64,000 nt of DNA, taken from the NCBI RefSeq assembly GCF_963576615.1, contig NC_088708.1:25303191-25367190 (forward strand), in the 5' to 3' direction. How positions within the stretch are numbered: position 1 is the stretch's first letter; the number at the start of each line of letters is the position of its first letter. The position numbers were made by a program, and so were the translations under genes. The notes under the pieces were generated by a model. That model was not told the DNA's origin, made no database searches, and worked only from the letters and a program-made list of their open reading frames with translations. Shown in pieces: positions 46,661 through 58,699 of this stretch. This stretch comes from Watersipora subatra. Taxonomy: Eukaryota; Bryozoa; Gymnolaemata; Cheilostomatida; Watersiporidae.

Positions 46661-47460
46661 GTTTGAGCATAATCATACACTGAATGGCGGTTAATTAAAA
46701 AATCACCTGATATAGAGCAGAAAGTATTAAAAGCTGAGTGAAAAAAGAGATTTAGCTTATACTATACATGGATTAGTATTCGAAGAGAAAAGCTGAATAA
46801 TTGCCTATGACACCTGATAGGTAGCCTACCTTATCGCGCTTAAGGGACGAGATTATGAAAAGGTTTTTGACATTTCACGCATTGTGTACTATTATAATCG
46901 ATAACATTCACACTACCAGTGCCTAATTGCTATTTGACAATAGAATTAATAAACCGGCATGTGAACAGTTAGAATGTTATGACAACATGATATAGGAATA
47001 GTTCCATTTTTACACAGCTCTGTGATCAAAATGCCTAATTGACAGGTTAAGAGTGAGCTGGTCTACGAAGTCTACCTGAAAGGAGGCATTTGGTAGTACC
47101 CCATGTTGAAAAGGTTCCTCAATAGCTTCAGAACAATTTGTTGCCTGTCGTACACATACCCTTCCTCAAGATATTTTCCAAGGCTCTATCTGAGCCGAGG
47201 TTTGTCAATTATTTACTTTAATGTTTTGATCTTTACTAAAGATACAATTATGATGAACTAATAAATATGATTATTTTGATATGAACTCTCAGTGGTTGCG
47301 ACAAAAAAAAAGTTTACATGCATGTACAGTAAAAAATGTCAAGCTTTTGGTAGTTTATAATGTATATTGTATATTAATTGGTAATAAATGCATGCAATAC
47401 ATTGCTATTTTGGCATTTTTAGTTGAGCATATGTACAACATTGTGCCTCACGAAGAAACA
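46660..47460. other. No gene recognised
   Basis: AT-rich sequence between the coilin upstream region and the hAT remnant. No coding segment or clear repeat boundary was seen. Confidence 0.6.
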
Positions 47461-47476
47461 TCATTGATATTAGGCA

Positions 47477-48618
47477 CAGGATTGGCTCGGTTTAAACCAA
47501 TGGTTTAAACTGAGCGGTTTAATCAGCCGAAAATACCGGTTTTTATGGTTTTTTTTATTATTTTTTGTGAAAAACAATATTTTTAGCTCCTAGTGATTCC
47601 TGTGTAGTAGAAATGCAATTCTATGTAATTATCAGCTGTGGAAGTTCATTTAGGACACAGTAGTAAAGTGATGGCAGAGCTCAAGTTGAAGCTACTTTGA
47701 AATCCTAGCACAACAATGAATTAGTGAATTTAATTTTCAATTGCTTTTGTCAAGTGATATGATGATCCCTTTACTGATGAAATATAAAAACCATGTGAAA
47801 TATACTAATCCCATAATCGTCTCTAATAATGAATAAAAACTTTTTCAAGTCTGGCCAGTGAGAAAGGATTGCTTCTAATTAGAAATTAAAACAATAAAAT
47901 CCTTTTGGGCAAAAGCTTTAGGTTTGCGAACTAATATTTCATTTATTGGGCACGAGCCAAAGTAGTTGGATTGTTAGAATTCAGTTTATCAAGTTTTTTG
48001 TGTTTTTAAAAGTTGAAGTTGTGCCTTGAATTTTCAACATGCCTCGCAAACATGATCTCGTTTGGCAGTTTTTCACTCGAACTGCAAAAGGCAAAGGTTT
48101 CAAGGCAAAATGTAATAGGTGTGCTGTCGTAACACTAGTTCACGCAGATAGACTTGAAGCTCATGTAACAAAATTTAGACAGTGATGCTAGTATTCAGGT
48201 GATAGAAGTTGAGTCATCTGCCACTGCTCCAAACACTAGCAATGCATCTACATTATGCTCTGCTCTACACTACCACATGACTAATAACTGGGATTAAAAC
48301 TCCTTATACATCGAGCTGTATGTAATATATTCACTTTATGTGATAAGATTTCTGCTCTGTATTTCTTCAATCATGTTTGACTAAAGAGTCATTCTGAAAT
48401 TTCCATGTTTTCTCTCTTTCCCATGATAACTCCTACAGTACCATCTTTAACAGATGATTCCACATATGTATGTTCAATACTCAATCATGCAGCTATAGTA
48501 AGTGATGTTAATTAGACTTAAAATTGCAAAACTTTGGTCAAGTTATAAAAACCGGTTTAAACCAAAAAAACCTGGTTCTTTTTGGGTTTTTCATAAAAAC
48601 TGGTTTTTTCCAACCCAT
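47477..48618 (+). mobile_element. hAT element remnant, 1142 bp, with 8-bp TSD
   Basis: ATTAGGCA flanks the element on both sides (47469-47476 and 48619-48626). The ends CAGGATTGG and CCAACCCAT form an imperfect hAT-type inverted repeat. Subterminal GGTTTAAACCAATGGTTTAAAC and ACCGGTTTAAACCAAAAAAACC are inverted and repetitive. The element encodes only a BED finger fragment (48039-48185). Confidence 0.75.
48039..48185 (+). pseudogene. BED zinc-finger fragment of a hAT transposase, 48 aa
   Basis: The frame reads MPRKHDLVWQFFTRTAKGKG, then FKAKCNRC and RLEAHVTKF, and ends at TGA. W...F...K-x-x-C-x-x-C...L-x-x-H is the start of a BED finger, which binds DNA at the N terminus of many hAT transposases. 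The last histidine/cysteine and the catalytic domain are missing. Confidence 0.65.
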
Positions 48619-48711
48619 ATTAGGCATTTTAGCTTGACGTAGCCACAATATAAAGCGAAAAATAGAAGGTTTGTTATAGATATCAAGCACATTTTGTTTC
48701 GTTTAGCTGGC

Positions 48712-51700
48712 ATGGCTGACGCTGCAACATCTGAGATTGCGAACTCTTCAACCTGTGATGCGAAATTAATTGATGTCCATCATCCACCTGTTGAAGGCAA
48801 TATTGAACTACGGGATAAGGAGGATGACCAAGATTTGCCAAGTAGCAATCTCTTCAGAGAGAACCTGAGTAGGCGGATGAAACGGTCACGAGTACGTAGC
48901 TATCTTATGCATACATCATTCAACAAAATACATACTGGCCAAGTGTTTCTCAGCTTATTTCTGCTATTTTAATTACACTGAAATAAATAATTTTTAAATA
49001 GAACTATGCCATGAGCTTGTCACTAAGTTTTCTATACAACCAAGACTTTGCACAGCCAGTACTTTATAGTGATAACCTATTTTCCTATTAATAACTTCAT
49101 ACAAAAGATTAGTATTTGTTGTAGAGAAAGGGCCTGCTGCACAAGCGTCAGCTCAATGAGGCTGATGGCAACACAGATGCTGAGGCTGGTAAAAGGCTGA
49201 AGGTCGATGATGAGTCAACAAAAATGAAAGAATCCCATAATGAGACTGATTGTTACATTGAAAATGGTAAAGATCTATCTTTCTTTTTTTTTAGCCTCTT
49301 GCCTTTTGTTACAGTCATTACTGTTTGCACACGCACTGATGCATGACTATGAAGTGCAGTTGTATTCTTACTTGGATAATGCACAGGACTAAGGAAGGTC
49401 TACCCATACCGCTACACTTATTTATGCTACTGCAAGGCAAGATGGAAGGGAAAAGCTCTCATAGATGTGCTCAACAATGAATTCATGGGTGGAAACGCTG
49501 AGTTTCACGTGAGTCTTATTTGGTCGACTATTGCATTGTAACAGCATCCAATTCATCTCTTTTTTCCCTTCTTGGATCAATTTGTGCTAAGTCAAGAAAA
49601 CTCAGTGTAGGATTAGATTGTTGAGATGCAATTGGTGGTATTTTCTAAATATTTTCTGTAGCGAAGTTGGGAAAGCGTGTGATACCAAGCAGTATCACCA
49701 AGCAACAACCGTTAAGTATTTCTGAATAATTGTTTAGCTACTTATTCTCTTTGCTTTATTGACACACCTGACGATCTCTCACGACATGCTAGACTGTGAG
49801 GGTACTAGTGTATATAATAGATCTCTCATGGCATGCTAGACTGTGAGGGTACTAGTATATATAATAGATCTCTCATGGCATGCTAGACTGTGAGGGTACT
49901 AGTATATATATTAGAGATACACTTATGCGACGTTGTTTCTCTCGCAAATGCGGAAGGAGAGAAAATGATATTTTTAAAGCACATAAATTACATAATTTTT
50001 TTATTATATATTTCAATACATCAGAGTCTTGGCTTTCGAATGAGCCTATATTCAATACACAAAGAATAATAGAACTATGAAAAACGGGGTGTCAAAAGTA
50101 CGTCCTGCAAAAAAAACCACTTGGTTCAGGTACTCAAAATGTGGTGTCATAGTTCTCATTTAGCCTTAGGTTGTCGATCCCTTTCGCTGCCATTGAGGCT
50201 GCGTTTTTCTGTGGCATTCGGTGCTGTTAAACCCGGAGAGCGCTAATAATAAACTAAGATTCTAGATAATCAACAATGCCCGCAATCGTGCTAATGCCCG
50301 ACCAATGCAAACACATGTTCTTGGTTAATTATGCTTCAATAAATGTACTTTTGTTGATAAAGGTAATGAAATCACATGGATTAAATTATGACCTGCGGTT
50401 GCGTGGCCCTAGGACTAAATGTCAATCGCACTTTCGCGAGATCACGCAATGCTTGAAATTAATTAGTCTCAGTCGTCACCCTTAACATCGCATTAAAAAT
50501 AAAGAGCTAGTGCATAATATCATCGGGAAAATATAGTATGGTTCTTGGAGTCTGAGGTACTTATCATAGAAATAATATGTACATGGAGAACTAATGACAC
50601 TGATTCCTTTGTCATCTTCATTCGTTCTCTGGAGTTGTCCTACCTTCGCCTGCCACTAGCGTCATTAACGTCACTTTCGTAGTTGATAAATAAGCGGTAA
50701 GAGCACACAACAACGAATATGAGAATTGTGATGTCACAATTTTTGAGACTATGCCAATAAACTTTTTCGCGGTAGAGCTCTGGGGGAATCCTATAAACAC
50801 CAACCAACGTCTGTCTCACCATGGCAAACAATAGCTCATTCGAAAGCCAAGACTCTGATGTATTGAAATATACAATAAAAAAATTATGTAATTTATGTGC
50901 TTTAACGCTAGCTGTGGGACTCTCTTTATTCAAATCGAATTTGTGAACTTGCACCGGCTTGACTCTTATGTTATATGGACACTTAACTCTTACTTTATAT
51001 GGAAATTATGTAATACAAAACAAAAACTTTACATAGACTCTTTACTTCTAGTGGAGTTTACATTATAAGAAGTTTACATTATAAGAAGTTTATGTTATAG
51101 GAGGCGTTATAAGCTACTGTTGTAGTTCTAAATTGTAAGGTACTGGAATTTTGTGCCAAGGAGAATTTTTTAAATTTAAGTTTTATATGGTGATCTCCAT
51201 AGATATCAACAAAGGCCCTTCAATATTTAGTCTGTGCACATATCCGCTGCATGGAGCGGCAATGCTGCGTATCTAGTTTGTACCATTCCTATAATGAGTA
51301 ATGCTCCAAAGATACCGAGTTATGTAGCCTCCTCAACTGCTCTATTCTTGTCTATCATGGTGAGGAATTATAATTATACATATCTTGCATGATGGCATTA
51401 TGGAGCATTCTTCTCTTCATGTCATATTTACTTTAGTATTAGGAACATGAGTGATAGCATCGAATGATCTGTGTTGCAGGTTTCTCAAATAGAAAATGGA
51501 TTTGTGAAAGTTAATGGGAAGGATGTGAAGACAACTTATGTATTGAGAGGGAAAAATGAGCTGATATCCAATATAACACACAGGTAAATTTATATACGCC
51601 TTCTTTTAAGTTTCTCTTTCATTACAACAGTATTGTTTTTGCTATTTATTGTTATTATGTATTTATTGCTGCTCAATGAAATTTTTTATAGGCATGAACT

Positions 51701-54700
51701 TCCTGTGACAGCGCAACCCTTGAAAATAATATCTGAAACAGAAGATTATGTGGTGGTAGACAAACCATCTTCGATCCCTGTACATCCATGTGGCCGATAC
51801 AGACATAATTCTGTTACATTCATGTTGAGCAGGGAACATGGATTTCATAACCTGCGCAGTGAGTACCTGTACTACATACTACCTATTCCAGGCAATGAAT
51901 TCATTGTTATAAACCATTAAATGTATAATGCTGCTATATGTGTTGGACTATTTGCCATTCTTCTACATATGCCAATTGTTTTTGGTGTTGTTTTTTTATT
52001 TTTTTTTCATTAACATTAACATTTTTACATTAACCTTAGTTTTCAGTAACAAAAATTTGCTTGCCAGCCAGATACATGACTGTACAAGTGGGTTTATAAT
52101 TTGTAAAATTGTTTTTGGATATTCCGGGACAAGAGAAGAATACAATTTAAACTTGTTCTGAAATCGCGCTCTTCCATTGTAGCGATATATAGACTGGACA
52201 GACTTACTTCCGGGTTGCTGATATTTGGGAGGACCCATGATGCGACAAACCATATCATGGATAGCATCAAACAGAGGACTGTCAGTAAAACTTATCTGTG
52301 TCGTGTCGACGGAGAATTCCCTGAGTAAGGAAAAAGAATTTGTCTATATGTTCTGCTATATTAGTCTTGGGTGCAAACTGTTTTTTTCTTATTTTAAATA
52401 GAGATAACAGAAGTTCTTCAGTAGCATTGAGTTATCTTTAAATTTGACCCAGAAACTTGATCTAGAATGATATAAAGCTAGAAATTTTCTAATCATTGTT
52501 AATTTCTGGGTTTTTATGTTATTTTTAAAGGTTGACTTGCAACAAAATTTACATTCCAGTTATTTGGTATCAAAAGATTCACCATGTCTTACTCTGTTGT
52601 GCTGTAGGTGCAAAATATGTGGAAATGTGATTACAAGCTCTTAAAAGCTCAAAAACGAAAAGCCGCCGTAGATTGGAATCTGTTTATTTCTCTGACGTAG
52701 TCATGACAGTTTGGTTATTGTCTTGTCACGTGATGTTCTCACGTGAATGGAAAGGTTAATAAAAAGCTCGATATAAAACGTATCGTAGCACTAGTTTATG
52801 ACAAACACTTCTGGTTTTACCGAAGACCCCGTATCACATATAGATGCTCGCTACTTTACAGTTTTGTTTCGGCTTGAGCTAATCGTCAAGTCGTAATCTG
52901 ATCATGTGACCCAATACTTTGCAAATAATTTTTGCAGCACTTTTCGATTATCACAGGTGAGCAACAGGCTCATCATGATTATCAGACAATGATATGTACT
53001 CATTCGAGCTAAGGTTAAAAAGTTTAACGAATTTTTACGGTAAGTTATAAGATATCAGTGCTAAAAGTGACAGCATTACAATGACGATAAAACAGACGCG
53101 TAAGAACAATAGACCTGGTTTTATTGAATGCGTGAGTATATTTGTGAAAATATTTCGACGAATGAGGTTGCATGAAAGTGTAAACAGAAACCATCCTGTA
53201 ACAACTACGTCTCATTTGAGCCGTTTTGGAAAAAGAATCCAAACTACGGCGGTCTCGTGTGGCTGCGATTAACTGATTGTTTTTGAGCTTTTAAGAGCTT
53301 GTAATCACATTCCCACATATTTTGCACTTACAACACAGCAGAGTAAAACATGGTGAATCTTTTCATATCAAATAACTGTAATGTGAATTTTGTTGCAAGT
53401 CAACCTTTAAGTTTGTTAATGGTTCCCTACAGAGTGCTGGTACCAAAACATAGCATTTGAAGCTTTTTTAAAGAGTTGTTAGGTTACCTCTTTGCCACTG
53501 TCACAGTGGGACGATTGAATGCAAGGAGCCTTTGGACAAGGTACATGAGAAGATTGGTACATGGCGTGTGAAGAAGGGTGGCAAAGATTCCCATACCAGC
53601 TTTGAAAAAGTCAGCTATAATGGAAATTCCAGCGTAGTTAAATGTAAGATTTAGTAATTATCTGCCCTTCAAATGCGACAAATTATTGCAGTTAGCCTAC
53701 CCAACTCTTTTTGTGGGTCTCGTGTTCTCTGCCTTCTTCCTCTGACTCTGTCTCTTGAATAATTTGGCTCAGCTACAACCATCTGACAATTTTCAAATTT
53801 AGCTTTTGTGACGTTGGTTCTTGATGGAAAATTAGTAGGAAGGTGAAGAGTGAGTCGAAAAATTTTATCAGCAAATGATTATCTGCTGCTTCTAGGTTAC
53901 CCACACACGGGTCGAACTCATCAGATACGCGTACACTTGCAGTACCTTGGTCATCCTATCGTAAATGATCCTCTTTATAATGATGATGTCTGGGGGAAGG
54001 ATAAAGGCAAGAACGGAGAGTATGGAAAATCAGATAACGAGGTATGTAACCCGCAGTTATACTTGTATTTGCATCTTTAACAAAGAGCATTATCTTGGTA
54101 GCCAGTTAGGTTTGAAGATTTGTAGCTTATTGTAATAACACTCATGCTAATTTGTGAAAGGATGATACCAACTTATGATTCTGAGAGAAAACAACTTGTA
54201 TTTTTGCTTGTTTTGTCTATAATATTTGTATGTTTTAGGAACACTTTCTACCAAATAAGCGAGTCATTGTATTCATACATGCCAGATATATCCTGAGCTA
54301 GTCAGTATGACATCGGTTTTACTTTTTAGTTGTATGAAGATTTGGTTGCGATGCACAATTCCAAATTCTTTGAAACTGACCTGATGCTTCCTGATGAGAC
54401 TTCACTGACACCTGCTCAAACCGACATTAGACTGACATCTGACCCAAACTGTGACTACTGCAAGAAGAGATACAAGGATCCCCACCCTGATAAGCTAGTC
54501 ATGTACCTGCATTCACTCAGCTATAAGGTAGTGTATCTCCAACCGCTTTAATAATGTTATTATACAATTTAGAGAGAAGGAAATCGCTGGCCTTATTTTT
54601 GCATCTCTAAGCCAGCTTGTTTTTACAAATATTTTTGTATTAATATTGTGTTGGATTTAAATTCAAAATCTCTACATAGTCGGTTCATGAGTATATGTGA

Positions 54701-55749
54701 TGCATGAAGAGTGGCTATTGCGATACAATCTAAATTTGGTTTTAAATTTATTCATTTGTTTGTTTTATGATTTTTCATTCTGAAGATTTAAGTTGATGTA
54801 GTTCAAATATCATGTATTGATAGCTGTATAATGCCAGGTAATATAATGTATTGTATCTGGCAGCAATAATACTTATTGCTACCAGAGTAGCATTCAAAAT
54901 ATGGCAATCATGTAGATTTTTGTTGCATTAGATATATCATGGCTTCAACTGATGAATGTCTCAACTATTATATCTAATACAGTATCTAAATGCTAAGTTT
55001 GCCTTTTGAACTCTTAAACTATTCTTGCATTGACCTCTCTGTATCATCAGTCTGTATCATCAGTCTGTATCATCAGTCTGTATCATCAGTCTGTATCATC
55101 AGTCTGTATCATCAGTCTGTATCATCAGTCTGTATCATCAGTCTGTATCATCAGTCTGTATCATCAGTCTGTATCATCAGTCTGTATCATCAGTCTGTAT
55201 CATCATTCTGTATCATCAGTCTGTATCATCAGTCTGTATCATCAGTCTGTATCATCAGTCTGTATCATCAGTCTGTATCATCAGTCTGTATCATCAGTCT
55301 GTATCATCAGTCTGTATCATCAGTCTGTATCATCAGTCTGTATCATCAGTCTGTATCATCAGTCTGTATCATCAGTCTGTATCATCAGTCTGTATCATCA
55401 GTCTGTATCATCAGTCTGTATCATCAGTCTGTGATGTATGAAGACCTCAAGACAAATAAGTTTTGGCGCTTATAGGAGAGCAAGCTGTTGCGTTGCGAAG
55501 TTTAATGGCCACAGAAAATGATAGTAATCTGACATTTTCCATTGATACATAAATAGTAAATTGTAGAAAGAAATCTGTTTCTGATCTATTTCATATATGT
55601 GCTAGGGTATGTACTGAATTAATTGCATGCGTAGTTACATTTCTTCCACATTTCTTCTTTACCAGGGCCCTGATTGGGAGTTTAGGACAGAAGAGCCAGC
55701 ATGGGCGCAGACAGATTGGAAATCAACGTCTAAGAATCAGTTACAATGA
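48712..55749 (+). CDS. RPUSD2: RPUSD2-like RNA pseudouridine synthase, 473 aa
   Basis: Exons are 48712-48891, 49125-49266, 49387-49508, 51480-51583, 51692-51858, 52183-52324, 53507-53643, 53896-54041, 54330-54527 and 55666-55749. All are GT-AG and in phase. The protein belongs to the RluA/RsuA family, which isomerises uridine in RNA. An S4-like region ([26 protein letters not shown]) precedes the catalytic domain. [22 protein letters not shown] is followed by YRLDRLTSG, with catalytic Asp at residue 244. Then come [13 protein letters not shown] and [20 protein letters not shown]. The end (DPNCDYC..., [21 protein letters not shown]) is the RPUSD2-specific C terminus. Human RPUSD2 is longer (545 aa), mainly at the N terminus. 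The family's usual HRLD is YRLD here. The first exon may be preceded by a 5' UTR exon, since TTTCGTTTAG|C looks like an acceptor. Confidence 0.93.
49774..49915. repeat. Three tandem copies of a ~47-bp unit
   Basis: GATCTCTCATGGCATGCTAG, then ACTGTGAGGGTACTAGTATA and TATAATA, occurs three times with a few substitutions. It lies in RPUSD2 intron 3. Confidence 0.88.
49975..50905. repeat. Inverted repeat pair, 73-bp arms 0.8 kb apart
   Basis: About 49975-50047 (AAAGCACATAAATTACATAA...GAGTCTTGGCTTTCGAATGAGC) is repeated inverted at about 50829-50905 with very few differences. The arms sit in RPUSD2 intron 3. Whether they are the ends of one element or two copies of a repeat is unclear. Confidence 0.75.
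52525..53410. mobile_element. TTAA-flanked foldback element, copy 1 (886 bp)
   Basis: The left end TTAAAGGTTGACTTGCAACA and right end TGCAAGTCAACCTTTAA are inverted. The inverted similarity extends about 150 bp (CACCATGTCTTACTCTGTTG, GCAAAATATGTGGAAATGTG and their inverses). TTAA at each end could be the piggyBac-type target duplication or part of the TIR. No transposase is seen. A second copy with the same ends is at 61025-61934. It lies in RPUSD2 intron 6. Confidence 0.8.
55038..55427. repeat. 13-bp minisatellite, exactly 30 units
   Basis: TCTGTATCATCAG is repeated 30 times without length change; one unit near 55200 ends in CAT. Because 13 is not a multiple of three, all frames cycle through the unit and stay open, giving a spurious 161-aa frame. 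It lies in RPUSD2 intron 9. Confidence 0.97.
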
Positions 55750-56900
55750 TGTTATTATTTATACGTGTGTATTATAATTTTATTATGTACAGAAACATGT
55801 AATATTTTAACAACAAATACACTCCATGAGCACATGTTCCAAGTACCTATATATAATTGCGGTAAATGAAGCTTTAAACTACAGTTTCAAATTCTATCAT
55901 TGCTAATCAACTTGATAGAACATATAATTATTGTGCCCAATATTAACATGAACAGTCATGTTACTGTGGGATGCTAGGTTTATTAAACGTTTAGGTCTAA
56001 AAGAGTACCTGAATAAAAAGACTAGTGTGACGTAAGCTGACTTGTGTATAATGCCAAAGGTGTTAGTAGTGTCTAGAATGTCTAAGAATAATAAAGGATA
56101 CATCCGAAGTCAAACAATTTAATAGGCCTCAATGAGCTGACTAGAAATAGATTTGTCTGGTAGTGTTGATGATGCGTGCGAAGGTATCTGAGAAGATGTA
56201 TAAATAAATGAGTATAATTCTTTAACAAATGAAATACTGGTATGATCCGCAACACTCATGCAAGAAAGAATCTTTAAATAATTTTTTAGACTAGTGCAGG
56301 CCTAGTTTAAATAGGCCAATAACTTTTATTGGTGGGATGGAGTAAATAGCAAGTTTGGTAGAAGTAGGGAGTGTTAAGGAAACTGATTTTGGACTCGGCA
56401 AATTTGAATGAACTAGCAAGCAGTAGAATTGGATGAATTACAAATTTAACCAGACAGCTTGGGTGGTGGATAGAGTTAGCAGACTTGATTAAAAAGGAGC
56501 TAATATCTGACCATGAAACAACATTTGGAAACAGTAAACTAATGATTCATGAAGTAATACTTTTTCATGAAAAGAAAACTAATAAATGTCTGCAAATCCG
56601 GTGCAACAAATTTTTTCAATGTTTTTAATTATTAGCTGTAATCATTACCACTTCAGGCCATTCTTAGGAATGCTCATATATATAGATTTACTAGGTGAAT
56701 ACTGGCATTGCACGGGTCCTACAAATTTTTTGCATAAAAAACTTAAGCCAGCGTTACAAAAAAGATTGCATCATGATTTTTCACGCAATCATGATCTAGC
56801 AATCAAGCAAGCAAAGCCTGATAGCTGAAGCATAGGTATTTTTACCAATCAGCATTACAGATTGGCAAGTGCAATAAGTATGTGCACAATTATTTGATTG
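55750..56900. other. RPUSD2 3' region and intergenic sequence, no gene recognised
   Basis: AT-rich, with no convincing coding segment. No AATAAA stands directly after the stop; one occurs near 56010 (CTGAATAAAAAG). Confidence 0.55.
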
Positions 56901-56904
56901 TATA

Positions 56905-57060
56905 GCAAAGTAGCCGAATGGCCTAATAGTTTAGCATGCCAGTCTGCAGACCTGAAGGTTGTGAGATCAAGTCCCGTACGAAGTTCATTCCTAAAACTAT
57001 CGTCAAAACTGGACACACGAATGACCAACAGACAAACACAGAATTTTAAGTATACCTATA
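56905..57060 (+). mobile_element. tRNA-derived SINE
   Basis: The head has a box-A-like TAGCCGAATGGCC and a box-B-like GAGATCAAGTCCC. A tail with CTGGACACACGAATGACCAA and CAGACAAACACAGA resembles the tail of the SINE at 63001. A segment starting ACTAGCTGTGCTACCCGGCG follows directly, so the two repeats may be one composite. Confidence 0.6.
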
Positions 57061-57745
57061 TACTAGCTGTGCTACCCGGCGTTGCCCGGGTAATAAAAAG
57101 TCTTTGGTCAGAAAATTGATTTGTATTTAACATATAACAACGTTTGCCATTAAAACTTTTAAACTTGATATCATGAAAAAATTTTTTTGAGCAGGTCAAA
57201 TATATTAAAAACAATAAAACGACTATAAAAAGGTTTAGATGTAAATGTGAAATAATTAGCAAGTAATAGCTAAATTAAGTCGGTTTTGCTACGATTACAA
57301 TAAAAGATGATTCGGAAATGATACAATTAATACGAACAGAGAAAACAAAATAAAAATCCTGAATATGTAGAATTAATAACAACAATTCTTGCATAGTAGT
57401 GTGTGTGTGTGTAAAAAGGTTACTGTTCCACCAGAAGCTATCCATCAAAACTTTGAATACCATGATACTGGTACCTTTCGACATTGGTACAAATGTAAAA
57501 ATGAGATATCGGACTGTCTGTGTATGATTGAACGGAGAGAAAACGTAGAGGTTCTTTCCACGGAGACGATATGATTGTCCGCGTGAGAAGAATTGGCTTT
57601 GACCCCAGATCTAGTAATTAAACCTTACGAAAAATATTTCTTAACAGGGGGATAGTAGTGCGTGGCCGCATCGGTAAAATAATCAGTGTGCGCTATAGCC
57701 GGAGTGACAGACAGACATAATTTGAGAAATATATATATATATATA
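57060..57745. repeat. Dispersed repeat beginning CTAGCTGTGCTACCCGGC and ending (AT)n
   Basis: The opening motif is shared with repeat A, but the body is different. The part at about 57330-57625 (AAAAAGGTTACTGTT, CTGGTACC, TGAACGGAGAGAAAA, GTCC-x-TGTGA) is found again at 62500-62795. It ends TTTGAGAAATATATATATAT, as several repeat A copies do. Confidence 0.65.
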
Positions 57746-58421
57746 TGTATATAGACTCATCTCATTGCTGCTAACACTTGGGAACCTACTAGTGGCAAAG
57801 GCAACAGTATACGATACTTGATGACAATCCATAGGATGTATACATGTAGGTCTCCATTTATAAAGATATTTGGAATAGGACTAAACAGGTGCAGGCATCT
57901 CTGAAATGTTATTAATTTGTTGAATAGGTAATAATTACATTGATTGAACATGCCAAAATATATTTCAAGCATAATAAATAACATTATGAACAGGGTTACT
58001 ACAAGAAATATTACACATTTATTTTTGCGAACTGCTGTTGCCAAAATATAAGCTTTTTAGTTGGTCACAAATATGCGCTTGATTATATGTGAAAACTATT
58101 AAATAGAGACAATTATAAATCAAGTAGTCAGTACCAAGCTAGTCGAAATGAGGCAGAGCGAGTTATGCTGGTGCATTGCCATTTTATACAATGCCTCTTA
58201 TTAGATCTCATTAGAAGGCTACTAATACCTATGTTAGAGTTTACCAAGCTCAGCTTGCCAAGCTCTAGGAATGATGTTCAAGTTTACACCACAACCTCAC
58301 ATCCAGTACTTTTGTGCATGGTGGAGCTTTGGGGTTCAGAGCTTGTGGTAAAAATATTTCACCAAATTCTGATTTATGTGTTGCTAGTGTATACGTGTTT
58401 ATTATGTCTAGTGCTAGTGGT

Positions 58422-58690
58422 TACTCTATGAAGTAAAGAGGAATCAGAGCAACTCAGACTGAGATACAAAGATGTACCTGAGTATAACATGAAGTTGAGG
58501 GAACTAGACATAAACATATGGCAAGGGAAGGCAGGCAACAGAGCTGCATGGGTTTACTCTATGAAGGAAAGAGGAATCAGAGCAAACTCAGACTGAGATA
58601 CAAAGATGTACCTGAGTATAACATGAAGTTGAAAGAACTAGACATAGACATATGACAAGGAAAGGCGGACAACAGAGCTGCATGGGTGTC
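58422..58690. repeat. Tandem duplication, two ~124-bp copies
   Basis: Each copy runs from a GTTTACTCTATGAAG region through GAGGAATCAGAGCAA and TGAGATACAAAGATGTACCT to ACAGAGCTGCATGGGT. The copies differ at few positions, so the event is fairly recent. No gene is supported. Confidence 0.85.
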
Positions 58691-58699
58691 AATGATAAG

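Noticed and set aside
53081-53272. 63-aa frame within the TTAA element
   Set aside because: The second copy of the element does not preserve it intact and no domain is recognised.
54990-55475. 161-aa and 134-aa frames with [10 protein letters not shown] repeats
   Set aside because: Frames of the 13-bp minisatellite inside RPUSD2 intron 9.
58165-58431. 88-aa plus-strand hydrophobic frame
   Set aside because: No signal-peptide logic, no splice context and no family resemblance; likely chance in AT-rich DNA.
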